From the NCBI GenBank assembly GCA_030248065.1, contig JASAMV010006274.1, positions 1-64,000 on the forward strand: a stretch of 64,000 nt of DNA. Reading direction: 5' to 3'. The notes beneath the pieces are model-generated. The model had not been told where the DNA came from. It saw only the letters and a program-made list of their open reading frames with translations, and did no database searches. This document shows, one piece after another, positions 54,437 through 64,000 of this stretch (position 1 is the first letter of the stretch; every line of letters starts with the position of its first letter). Origin of the DNA: Rhynchonema sp. JSB1_4 (taxonomy: Eukaryota; Nematoda; Chromadorea; Monhysterida; Xyalidae). The position numbers and the translations under genes are program-made.

Positions 54437-54570
54437 TCACGACGGCTGAAAATTTTGAGTGTATTTGGCCAGGCCTCTGTAACACGAGTTTCGTTTTGTT
54501 TTAAAGGCCTTTGTTGTGCGAGCACAAACCACGCTCTCGGGAAGACTGTTCCAGAGATCAGTATCCGGAC
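54437..54570 (-). mobile_element. Non-LTR retrotransposon reverse-transcriptase tail fragment
   Basis: The minus frame reads DTDLWNSLPESVVCARTTK then AFKTKRN, the pattern WNSLPE(S/E)VV...FK that ends the ORF2 of CR1/Jockey-like LINEs. The reverse transcriptase core is missing. Upstream of PSMC2. Confidence 0.55.
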
Positions 54571-55293
54571 AAGGTCGCATCCACGCCATATGTGGTGTGT
54601 GGCGTGCGTGGCTCTTGTGTGCCCATTGGGCTGACCAAACATGCACATAATATGTTGACAATGCATGTCGAAAAGGAGATTCGGACGAAATTTATGAAAT
54701 ATAACATACGGTGGAATTTTCGAAACGGTGTAAAGGTCACCGCATTTCCGCATTTCGAGTATGATAAAAGCACGATCACCTAGGTCTGACACAAGCATGT
54801 CACCTGAGGATCAAACCGTATTTTACCACTCATTTTGAATTTTGATACTCATTATTTCATTCAGACTCAGAAGGGGGTTGAAACGAGCAATAAAGCTAAA
54901 ATTATTAACAACATCAAATAATTTCACGCTGTATTTAAAAATTCACAGAAACAGGAAGGAATATAAATAAAAAATACAAAGCAAGCATGTTTAACAGAGA
55001 CATGAAATTCCACCTTATCATAAAGTGAAAACAACGGGACATTATTTCACTAATCTGCACATCATATATTGCTTGGGTTACAAATTAACGAAGTTAACGG
55101 TAGGAAAAATAAGCAAACAACAGAAAAGTCGAAAATACGAACATAAGAATATAGATGAAACAAACAGCAGTAAAAATGATCAAAAAAGAAAACAATAAAA
55201 AGGAAAGCTGGGTACCGTACGAAACTAAATTATGCTCAGTTTTTATGAATATACATAGCAAGCAAATGAAAGTTGACAAAGACAAAGTGTTGA
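54571..55293. other. A/T-rich gap between genes
   Basis: No recognisable feature. If the PSMC2 N-terminal exons are contiguous they should be here or in 54126-54436, but no matching peptide was seen. Confidence 0.3.
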
Positions 55294-56170
55294 TCACAGC
55301 AATCTGTAGTCTTTGCTCCAACATGGCAACATATTCGTAGCTTTTTTTCTACTAACAACTGGACTAACGAGCGGTTGCTGCTGGTATCGGATGTTCTTCT
55401 TTCGTTTCTCTGCCCTTTCAACACGTTTCAACCTGCGACAGGAAATCTAGACAGCAGGCTGCAATGAGATACTGATTAAAATGATACTAAATTTGGTAAA
55501 ACATCAGTGAATCAGACTGTCACTGCATATCATGCACTGCTGGGGCAGGGTGCACGCTGTTTCTTGATGTTTCACTGATCATAAAATTAGGTCAGTAACA
55601 CAACTTTGCTGATAGAAGCGACAAGCAGGACTCACTCTTCGGCCATTAGTTGTAGTCCGAATTTGATTCGCTTGCAGCTTTTCGTCTCACACTCAACCGG
55701 CACTTTTCTCCACTTGTAGTACTTGCCGACTGTGTGCTGTAAACAATTGTCGAGCACAATTACAAACAGTAGTGTGAACATCGATATACCAAAAATGCTT
55801 CTGCCTTTGCAATCTGACCTTTTGCGCGGGACCGGTCGCGTCTTCTTCGCTGATGCTGCCACTTTGATTCAGTATCCGTTCAGCTAACGCAACGTCTCGT
55901 TCCTTTAAACCGAACAAACGCTCTCCGGCTTTCAACTCAGCAACTTGTGCGCGAAAATGAGCAAATGCTCTGGCCAGTCGCAGCTGCTTCTGAACAATAA
56001 CTGAAAGTCTGTAATTATTTCCTTCATACTTTATCACTCACCTTTTTCATTCGATTCTTTCTGTGAACTTCATGATGAACCAGTCGTTTCTGTTCAGCGT
56101 CCCCTTTGTGTTTCAGCGCGAATTTCATTTTTGCGTGAGTGCGCGTTGCTTGTCCTGCAGTTGACAACAT
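55294..56170 (-). CDS. Uncharacterised basic protein, 179 aa
   Basis: Four exons in consistent phase (minus): 56170-56042, 55989-55819, 55736-55636, 55432-55294. The protein starts MLSTAGQATRTHAKMKFALK, is rich in Lys/Arg/His and predicted helical (LVHHEVHRKNRMKK, LARAFAHFRAQVAELKAGER, ELKRVERAEKRKKNIRYQQQ). It contains a short element KYYKWRKVPVECETKSCKRI with two Cys. The shape resembles small nucleolar or mitochondrial ribosome-associated proteins, but no family is recognised. A splice acceptor at 56159 inside the proposed start would allow a different first exon. Confidence 0.6.
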
Positions 56171-56925
56171 TCCATTGTTGCATTTCACCTTATTTGCAAC
56201 GAAGCCTTTCTGAAAGTCATGAACAACTAACGCCTGGCACTTTTTGGTGAAGATTTGCTGCTCTCTTGTATTGCCCGTTCAAATGCACGCCGCAGTTTCA
56301 AATTCTGTTTGGAGTACCTGAGCTGTGATTATTTCTTCATTTTCAACAGGATGGAAATTTGCAGAACAAGGCAAAACACTGACGTAGTGGTGAGGTCAAT
56401 ACTCGTTTGATAATCATGTGCGCAGTTGGAATACAATGTAGTAAACGACATTTTGACCCTTGTATGTAGTTCGAGGTGAGCTTGGACAAATAATCTTGGT
56501 CAAGCTTGATTCCTTAAAGGTATATGCTTTTGTGGTGCCAAAACTTGAAGGTACACATGTATGGGTCACATGTGATGCACATTGTAGAACAATAATTGAA
56601 TAAAAAGCAATTAAATGTTGCACTTTGTATTTGTTTTATTTTAATCCGAGATAACAGGTCCATGAAATGATAATTTTTTCCTAAGTAGCACAATATCTTG
56701 AAAATTGGTCGTCAACAAGTTTTGCAACATCTTTTGCTACAAAAAATCGAAGAATTGAAGACTTGCAAAACCAATCAATCAATGAAAAACGAAGGATCTC
56801 TGCAACAATAATGCGAAATTCTGTGCATAAATCTGAAGAACATGGAAAAGCAAATAAGAATAGAATAGAGAAAAATATGAAGAGTATGGAGAAATAAATG
56901 TGAAACTAACTCAAACAGCAAATAT

Positions 56926-58810
56926 CTAGAGATTCATCCAAGGCAGAGCCTTTATGGTTGCCGTGTTCATGTCACCGTAATCGTAGGTGACCTTTTCTTT
57001 GGCCTTGATTACACGGTTGGCAATCAGCACAATTGCTGGCTGCTTATCAATAATGACCACAACGGCGTCCGTGTTTGGATCAGTGCGTGCGTGCGCAACC
57101 AGCCTGCCTTTGCTGCTGCTTTCGGCCGTTGCATCGATCCTGAATCAACTTTCAACATTGAGCTTTTATTGTTCAACAGTGCATTCGGCTCTGCTGGCAT
57201 CGTGGTTCGGGAGTTGGTTTGACTTGACTCTGACTTTGCCTCACATGAAATACAACAACTATCCGTAAAACATCAGCCAACTGGTCGTATCCACAGCACG
57301 CGCGTGTGCTGTGCGGCCAGTGACCAATTAGCCGGCTGATGCTTCATAGTAGTGTGTGATGACTAGATGTTTTGATCCTGGCACAATGTATGTACATTGA
57401 TCAGCACGTGTCACCCACCCCTGCCTCCGATTGTTGTACGTGAATTCCAATACGTATGAACCATATCGCTCTGGTTCCTTGTCGTACATTTGTTGTCGTG
57501 ACTGGAGCACGGCTCCTTTGATCAGCTCTCCTTTGTACCGAATCACGAACTCGCCCCGTTCGAAGCTCTTTGCAGCCACGCAGAACCGACCGACCGCCGT
57601 CCCGGTGTGCACAACATGCAGCCCATCCTCGTTGTCGAGTGCACCAGGGTCGACAGACTGAAACAGGTTGAATGGCATGGGATGGTCAAGCCAATTGATC
57701 ACACGGGAGCAATTCTTGCAGAGTGAGCCTCTGCGCAATCAAACACCCTGTATAATGGGAGCTTTTCAGCGATTTCTTTTGTTCTGAATCTGTCGTTACT
57801 ATACTCCGCGCGGAATATTGCTAATAATCGCAGCAAAGGCCAAACCTGACAAACCGGAACACGATCGTCAAGTTTGCCACCAAAGCTGATGAAACATCCA
57901 AACCAACCAAATGTTGACGATGCACCATTGGGCCACCAACTGACGTGCACAGCGGGCAGATGGCAAGCCGGTCCGGTTCCAGCCTGCAGCCCACCGTGGT
58001 GAAGATCTTGAGAAACGTGGCTTTGTTGCCGATTCGATTGCCCTTGGTGTGTTCTGATGTGTACTGGCGCCAGAGCTGCAAAAATGGACATGAGCAAGGC
58101 CCATCCGGTCTCATCATCAGGTTTGAACTCGATAAATTCAAGCAAATTGTTCGCTAGTACGTACTTTTTCAAAACTGGTTGATGCAGCCAGATAGACATG
58201 GGGCGGCTTGCGTTGACACCGTTTGACTCTGCTTGTGTACTTGCGGGCCCGAATCCAGTGCACCGCCGTGGTCTTGACCGACTGTGGAATTTGCTCGCGT
58301 TGCTGCCAACGCTGCCCTCGAATGGTAATCGCTTGGTAGGACCCGTCAGGCAGCGAGGTCTGCAATAATGAATCACGAATATATTAGGTCCAGGGATGGG
58401 TGGGATAACCATATGCTTATGCACCTGTGCACACATGACTATATTTTATTTTTCTTCATGGTGTTGACAACTGATTGCGAATATTTGTCTGCCCATCAGC
58501 GAATGGGCTGAACACCAACCTGACAGGCGTTTCGAAGTTGGCGTGTGGTCAAAGTGAACATTTGTTGGAAGCAGACCTTGCAGATATCGATTGGGTCGCC
58601 GTTGACGGTCGGCAGTCGATACGTGACTGCGGTGCGCAGACGTTTCTGGCTGGTCGTATTGTTGAACGATCGGGAGCAGCTGATGAGTTTGTCTTTGAAG
58701 AGCGCTGACAGTCGCTGGGGACCGGTTGCGTGTTGATTGTTGTAGTGGGCCACACGTGTTGCGTCAATGTCAGGAGAATGAACGGCGCACTTGGCGCACA
58801 AATTTGCCAT
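56926..58810 (-). CDS. Transposon-type Cys-rich protein fused to a KMT5A-like SET domain, 368 aa
   Basis: Five phase-consistent exons (minus): 58810-58520, 58359-58165, 58075-57908, 57657-57419, 57139-56926. Residues 1-218 begin MANLCAKCAVHS and contain AVTYRLPTVNGDPIDICKVC, FTLTTRQLRNACQ, ITIRGQRWQQREQIPQ and LAICPLCTSV. This order (CxxC, Y-LP--G---V/ICK--F, RG(K/Q), C--C) resembles repeated uncharacterised, probably transposon-encoded proteins common in arthropod genomes. Residues ~219-368 form a SET domain of PR-Set7/KMT5A type: GRFCVAAKSFERGEFVIRYK, GELIKGAVLQSRQQMY, GIDATAE, GRLVAHAR, and the C-terminal TYDYGDMNTATIKALPWMN. KMT5A monomethylates H4K20. Here the SAM/peptide-binding R-x-x-NHS is AHA, losing the Asn. 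The acceptor before TCTGTCGAC joins the two halves in phase 0. No transcript proves the fusion; the halves could be separate genes. Confidence 0.7.
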
Positions 58811-59589
58811 TATTGAGTGTGAAACATCAGATTGTGGACGCAAGAGACGACCACAAAACAAGGCAAATCGTCTGCGTGCAAAACAAGAGAATGTAGAAAC
58901 ACAGGAAAGCACGGCAGAAAATGAAAGCAAAATACGACGATTAATTCCAAGGTAACGGTCGTTCTTTGCACTCAACAGGGTGCCCGGACCCAGACATCAA
59001 CTGCGCACATGTGTTATTTTTTGCCACACAACTGGCCAGGGACAGCCCTTGACAATATGAAATTGATGTTTTCCTCCCAAGCCCTGTGGTCAGTTACTGT
59101 TTAGGGTTGGTTTGACTTCACTACGCCGATTACTCCTTTAGCGCTCAGCAAGTGCAGTGCGCAATGTGTGTGAAGTGCAAGTGTTGCACACCAAGTACAT
59201 ACTGTAGTAGATGTTTAATGGGTAGCAGATCGCAGACCACCAATGTGACATAAACATGTTTCTCTGACCCTTCAGGCTATCAACAGTTTTGCATGGGACA
59301 GTACTGTCACAGTAGATTTCAACAAATGGGTCGATGGTGGCCAGCAGAATTTTAGTGGGTTAATGGGGAGCCTCAGCCAGTAAGATCATCCAGTTAGCAG
59401 TCCCATATAGTTATTTCCAAAGGTAACAAGCAGTCAAAACAGTAAAATTTTTACGCTTTCAACACGTTAACTGCGCACTGTCAGCCTGATCGAGCATAGA
59501 GCTTGCAACTCTGCTGCATCAACACCCTTTCAACATCCAATCCTGTAACCACGGTACTGTAGCTGGCAAGCAGGCGGTGGAAACTTCGA

Positions 59590-61075
59590 ACTGAAAACTG
59601 AGCACGACCACCCAGTTCCGACACAAGCGGTGTCATGCTCATCTGGTACTGTAATGAACTTCCAGACCACCCTGCATGGTTTGTCACGTTGTCTGTCCAT
59701 TTCCGGCTGGTTATTCACTCTAAACTTAGCACGACCACCCAGTTCCGACACAAGCGGTGTCATGCTCATCTGATACTGTAATGAACTTCCAGACCACCCT
59801 GCATGGTTTGTCACGTTGTCTGTCCATTTCCGGCTGGTTATTCACTCTAAACTTAGCACGACCACCCAGTTCCGACACAAGCATGGTGTCATGATAATCT
59901 GGTACTGTAATGGACTTCGAGACCACCTGCATGGTTTGTCACGTTGTCTGTCCATTTCCGGCTGGTTATTCACTCTAAACTTAGCACGACCACCCAGTTC
60001 CGACACAAGCATGGTGTCATGATAATCTGGTACTGTAATGGACTTCGAGACCACCCTGTATGGTTTATAATGTTGTCTGTCCATTTCCGGCTGGTTATTC
60101 ACTCTAAACTTAGCACGACTACCCAGTTCCGACACAAGCATGGTGTCATGCTAATCTGGTACTGTAATGAACTTCGAGACCACCCTGTATGGTTTATAAT
60201 GTTGTCTGTCCATTTCCGGCTGGTTATTCACTCTAAACTTAGCACGACTACCCAGTTCCGACACAAGCATGGTGTCATGCTAATCTGGTACTGTAATGAA
60301 CTTCGAGACCACCCTGTATGGTTTATAATGTTGTCTGTCCATTTCCGGCTGGTTATTCACTCTAAACTTAGCACGACCACCCAGTTCCGACACAAGCATG
60401 GTGTCATGATAATCTGGTACTGTAATGGACTTCGAGACCACCCTGTATGGTTTATAATGTTGTCTGTCCATTTCCGTCTGGTTATTCACTCTAAACTTAG
60501 CACGACCACCCAGTTCCGACACAAGCATGGTGTCATGCTAATCTGGTACTGTAATGAACTTCGAGACCACCCTGTATGGTTTATAATGTTGTCTGTCCAT
60601 TTCCGGCTGGTTATTCACTCTAAACTTAGCACGACCACCCAGTTCCGACACAAGCATGGTGTCATGCTAATCTGGTACTGTAATGAACTTCGAGACCACC
60701 CTGTATGGTTTATAATGTTGTCTGTCCATTTCCGGCTGGTTATTCACTCTAAACTTAGCACGACCACCCAGTTCCGACACAAGCGTGGTGTCATGCTAAT
60801 CTGGTACTGTAATGGACTTCGAGACCACCCTGTATGGTTTATAATGTTGTCTGTCCATTTCCGGCTGGTTATTCACTCTAAACTTAGCACGACCACCCAG
60901 TTCCGACACAAGCGTGGTGTCATGCTAATCTGGTACTGTAATGAACTTCGAGACCACCCTGTATGGTTTATAATGTTGTCTGTCCATTTCCGGCTGGTTA
61001 TTCACTCTAAACTTAGCACGACCACCCAGTTCCGACACAAGCATGGTGTCATGCTAATCTGGTACTGTAATGTAC
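59590..61075. repeat. Tandem repeat, 129-bp unit, ~11.5 copies
   Basis: Unit starts near 59691, 59818, 59946 and then every 129 bp to 60978, with partial units at each end. Each carries TGTCCATTTCCGGCTGGTTA, GACCACCCAGTTCCGACACA and AATCTGGTACTGTAATG. The first two units are 127-128 bp, the rest exactly 129. Because 129 is divisible by 3, the plus strand is open for 410 codons and the minus is nearly open, but there is no start context, conservation or splice support. Confidence 0.95.
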
Positions 61076-61199
61076 TGTATTGCACATGGGTTACGGTAGG
61101 ACTGTATCAATTACAGTTTTGTTTGGCTCGAAATAAGTTGGTTGAGCAGAGGATAAGGGCTGCTGGACCAGATTAGACACGGCTCAGCTGATGTTTCAC

Positions 61200-62505
61200 T
61201 ATTTCACAAGTCAAGCAACCAGAGGAATGGTCATAATGCCCGCTGGCACCTGAGTTGCGATCGTCTTGAAAGATTCTGTGGATATTTCAGTTCGTGCTGA
61301 CTTTAGAAGGATAGGAGTGACCAAGCCCCCAGCCCACAAGACGGCTGATACTAGTGTTGTCAACGCAACTGCCTGTGATTCGTGTGAACCCAGCTGGCTG
61401 GGAGTCTGCTGTGCAACACAAGCGCGACTACAGTATCCCTGAATAAAGTGCAATGAAGTGAACAGGGTTGCTGTAGCGCACTTGGATTGTGACAGCCGGT
61501 GCGTTAACCACATCAGACATCGTGCTCCGCGTGCACGACACACAGGCAGTTGGGTTGACAGCAATGGTATAGGCCACTCGGTATTATAAATCCATCGTCC
61601 CAAAATGCGCCTGTTTGACTTTAGAATCACGCCGTCAAATCATTGAAAATACATACACAAGCTCTTGTGCGTTTAGTCTCTAAACATATGTCAGCCAGTA
61701 CTTGGCCAAAAAGCAGTGAATCAGTCAATGAATGACACACATTATTCTCAAGATTTTACCCGAACAACCAGAAAGAAAGAGAAACATTCATATTCACAAA
61801 CGTTGCGATTACAGCAAATCAAAATGAACGGTGTTAAAAAACCAGGTGAAAAAAACACGAGAAAATACACAAAATAAAATCACCATAGCCATAAAAACAC
61901 GAATAACAATCGACAAACCGGAGCAAAAAAACGGCGAATAAAAATCAAACACTAACTCAGTCAAAAATTCTGGATTACATAATCAGTACACGTTTCATGG
62001 TCAAATCAGTATACGGTAATACGCAAAACTTTTTGCAAGTCAAATCATCAAATATTCACTTTTGCAACTGTAAACCATTTAAATTCAGTCGATAATACCT
62101 CGTTATGTTATGTTTCTCACCCAATTTGTGTCACAAGAATGAGTCAATCATGATAATAATAGCGTCTATTCTCAACCCAATGTCAATCCCGCAGATGTTT
62201 CATAATACAATAATAATAGGAGCACAGAGCGTTGTAGTAAAATCGATCGATCATCCAGTAAAATGCATATATAAACCATCGAATAGTATATTGTGGCTGA
62301 ATATAATCACAAACAAACGGATCGCAGTACAAAAGTAATGACAATAAACTGAATAAGATGCGCAGCAATAGAAATACGTGGCCAAACAAAACCGCCTAAG
62401 AATAATAATGATAATTGTGAAAAACACAAAGAGAAACAACACCTTGAAATAACATAAACCATTTGCTAATCGCCAGGACCACGGAAATGGTATTGGAATT
62501 GTCAG
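61200..62505. other. Gene-free stretch downstream of the tandem repeat
   Basis: A/T-rich, with no recognisable coding exon or repeat terminus. It should include the 3' UTR of the HECT exon at 62506. Confidence 0.3.
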
Positions 62506-62608
62506 TCAAGCAAAGCCGAACCCTTCGCTGCACTCCTGTATCGCTTTGAGCAACATCGTGCGCAGTTTGTCGTAGGTCTCGTAGCTCGGCAGATCCAGCT
62601 GGTTGAAA
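62506..62608 (-). CDS. HUWE1: Last coding exon of a HUWE1-type HECT E3 ubiquitin ligase
   Basis: After the acceptor GTGCATTGCAG the exon reads [20 protein letters not shown] then [13 protein letters not shown] and stop. The FNQLDLP and [10 protein letters not shown](L/F)A ending is that of HUWE1, whereas NEDD4-type ligases end AIEET.GF. It starts with the third base of the split codon; the catalytic Cys of the HECT C-lobe sits immediately upstream (TCFN), so that Cys codon would be split by the intron. The preceding exons are not visible. The next gene on this strand inside the window is the Ldh2-type gene at 63.4-64 kb. Confidence 0.85.
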
Positions 62609-62716
62609 CTGCAATGCACACATACGGTGAGTGAAACATCACAAGGTCACTTTTTTGATTTTATTATTCCTGTTATCATTCATTGAGAGGCAAAGCGAGC
62701 AGCGATCGTTTCGGGT

Positions 62717-62840
62717 GGGGTCGAAAACCCCCAAAAAACCCCAAAAAACGCCAAAAAAAACCCCGAAAAATAAAAACCCCGAGAATAAAACCCCGAAAAC
62801 GAAAAACCCCGAAAACGAAAAACCCCGAAAAATATAAAAT
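62717..62840. repeat. AAACCCC-rich low-complexity tract
   Basis: Irregular blocks of CCCC separated by A-rich spacers (AAAAACCCCGAAAACG). The opposite strand has repeated GGGG runs that could fold as a G-quadruplex. No ORF of interest. Confidence 0.7.
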
Positions 62841-63047
62841 GTGTGGAAAACAATTCTTTTTGTCAGAGAAGGGTATTCATGTCGTTCGTGCACCAAAAAA
62901 TGGGCACTGGTACAGTTCGGGCACAAGTTAGGTAATTCTCCTTTGGTCATGTCTTCCTGGCCGGCAGCCTAAGCCTAAGTCTAACCCTGAAGGAAAGCCT
63001 GAGCAGTTAGGTTTTTGTGGAAGTTTTCTTCAAATGGACAGGTCTTC

Positions 63048-63351
63048 CTGGCTGGCAGCCTAAGCCTAAGCCCAAACAAAGAGAAAGAGATTGGGCCGAG
63101 AGAGATGATGACAAGTTCCAGCTGGCTGATCTCAACTTGTTGTGTGCTTTCGCGAACAGCAACGTCGTTCAACACACAAACGTTTTGGGAGCCAAAAGGG
63201 AATTTACGCACCGAGGTGGAGAGCGTGTTTTTAAAAAATACATGCGTTTCTCTTCCTTTCATTTCCGAAATACGTGGAACCGAAACATTATTTGATCCGT
63301 ACAAGTCAACTTCAAAATAAGTCGTCTCATGAGTTCGTGGCTGGACTATAC
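63048..63351. mobile_element. Truncated TAGTCC-family MITE, GAGACGA interior
   Basis: The right end GAGTTCGTGGCTGGACTATA and interior CAACTTGTTGTGTGCTTTCG match 39342-39699. The left terminus is replaced by TCTTCCTGGCTGGCAGCCTA, which also occurs at about 62948, suggesting a short direct duplication. Confidence 0.7.
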
Positions 63352-63427
63352 GTGTGCTGTATCAATACATATAAGTTTTCTAATTATTGCTTTTTGGCGT
63401 TTCCCACATCCTGGGCAACAAGTCAAC

Positions 63428-64000
63428 CTTTGGTGATCGGATTGGATCCGTATCGCGTGACACATATATGGAGTACACCTGAAACCAACTCGTATGTGGT
63501 GCACCCGCACTGACGAAAACCTGGTGCACCGCCCTCAGTGGAAACAGGTTGGAACGGGCAACCCAAAAAAAACGCGCTGCACAATTCACATTTTGGGCAC
63601 TGGAGTAATTTTCGTGGTCATCATTGCCGGTTTCGACCAGCGTAAGGCACTTATCAAAACATGGCGTAATCAAGCCAAAGCTCGATCCGTCCCAATCCAA
63701 TCCCTATAAAGAAACAGCACTGCAAACCACAAACTTTTACAGGTCACAAATCCGATGCCGAATTTCCGCGCCTTTTCCATCGCCAGTTTCATTCCAAATT
63801 CGGCAACCACAGCACCAAGCAGATTGCCTCCGTCCACCCAGGCCGTTGCACCGAAATCACTGAGGATGCGGGGCTCACCAGCGTTGGCGCACACACCGCG
63901 ACGGAGTTCTTCGACGTAGCACGCTGAACAACGTGTGCGACAAATAATGTCGTCCCACGCACCTCTGCGATCACGAACTCGGCAATCGTGTTGGTATGAT
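63428..64000 (-). CDS. Ldh2-type (malate/L-lactate dehydrogenase family) NAD(P)-dependent oxidoreductase, partial
   Basis: Family enzymes oxidise L-malate, L-lactate, L-sulfolactate or ureidoglycolate with NAD(P)+ and are unrelated to classical LDH/MDH. Exon 63923-63741 encodes CYVEELRRGVCANAGEPRIL, FGATAWVDGGNLLGAVVAEF and MKLAMEKARKFGIGFVT, matching the family's (T)A(W)VDG-N-LG and AI-KA---G-G segments. A phase-compatible next exon, 63478-63428, reads HICVTRYGSNPITK, resembling the (L)G(T/S)NPI motif, but the region usually between these segments is missing, so it is tentative. Upstream, 63998-63963 may be an exon (CRVRDRR) cut by the window edge. The downstream C-terminal part is not found before the HUWE1-type exon. 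Confidence 0.75.

Noticed and set aside
55294..56170. Missing N-terminus of PSMC2
   Set aside because: Exons here form their own phase-consistent ORF with a stop codon and do not resemble the Rpt1 N-terminal region.
59590..61075. CRISPR-like array
   Set aside because: Units are contiguous 129-bp copies without unique spacers, in a eukaryotic genome.
59944..61176. 410-aa repeat ORF
   Set aside because: Produced by a 129-bp satellite whose unit is divisible by three; no start context, splice or homology support.

Overview
The window is nuclear DNA of an invertebrate animal, most likely an ecdysozoan. Genes are split into many short, phase-consistent GT-AG exons, the products are metazoan (26S proteasome ATPase Rpt1, SLC15 peptide transporter, CRACR2A, HUWE1 C-terminus, Ldh2-type dehydrogenase), and intergenic and intronic DNA is packed with mariner, hAT and MITE elements. 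Short interstitial runs of TTAGGC, the nematode telomere hexamer, recur on both strands. This hints at a nematode-like animal but does not prove it. There are no bacterial operons, CRISPR arrays or viral genes.

Layout. (1) 371-6797, minus: EF-hand/coiled-coil CRACR2A-like gene with transposons in its introns. (2) 6.8-11.5 kb: gene-free, with a three-level nest of inverted-repeat elements at 9.8-11.3 kb. (3) 11539-17543, plus: 405-aa beta-lactamase-fold serine hydrolase in 10 exons; its introns hold a hAT remnant, a TA-MITE, a ~720-bp (CA)n tract and a hAT MITE. (4) 17.5-21 kb: more MITEs. (5) 20976-21825, plus: 5' exons of a secreted protein. (6) 22346-29423: imperfect ~7-kb palindrome whose ~3.1-kb arms carry nested TIR element, mariner and MITE, around a ~0.77-kb loop. 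(7) 29924-33844, plus: secreted/type I membrane protein with two tandem PAN-like plus Cys-rich units, a Thr/Ser stalk and a transmembrane helix. (8) 35221-48589, minus: complete SLC15/POT peptide transporter in about 23 exons. (9) 51283-54125, minus: PSMC2/Rpt1, N-terminus not found. (10) 55294-56170, minus: small basic protein of unknown function. (11) 56926-58810, minus: 368-aa protein joining a transposon-type Cys-rich N-terminal region to a KMT5A-like SET domain. (12) 59.6-61.1 kb: 129-bp tandem repeat. (13) 62506-62608, minus: last exon of a HUWE1-type HECT ligase. (14) 63.4-64 kb, minus: part of an Ldh2-type malate/lactate dehydrogenase.

The genes are unrelated housekeeping and accessory loci and form no pathway. 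The most notable observations are the transposon-like/SET fusion gene, five transposon insertions lying 3-24 nt inside 5' splice sites, and the nested palindrome. Exon boundaries were placed by eye from protein similarity, splice consensus and phase arithmetic, with no transcript evidence.
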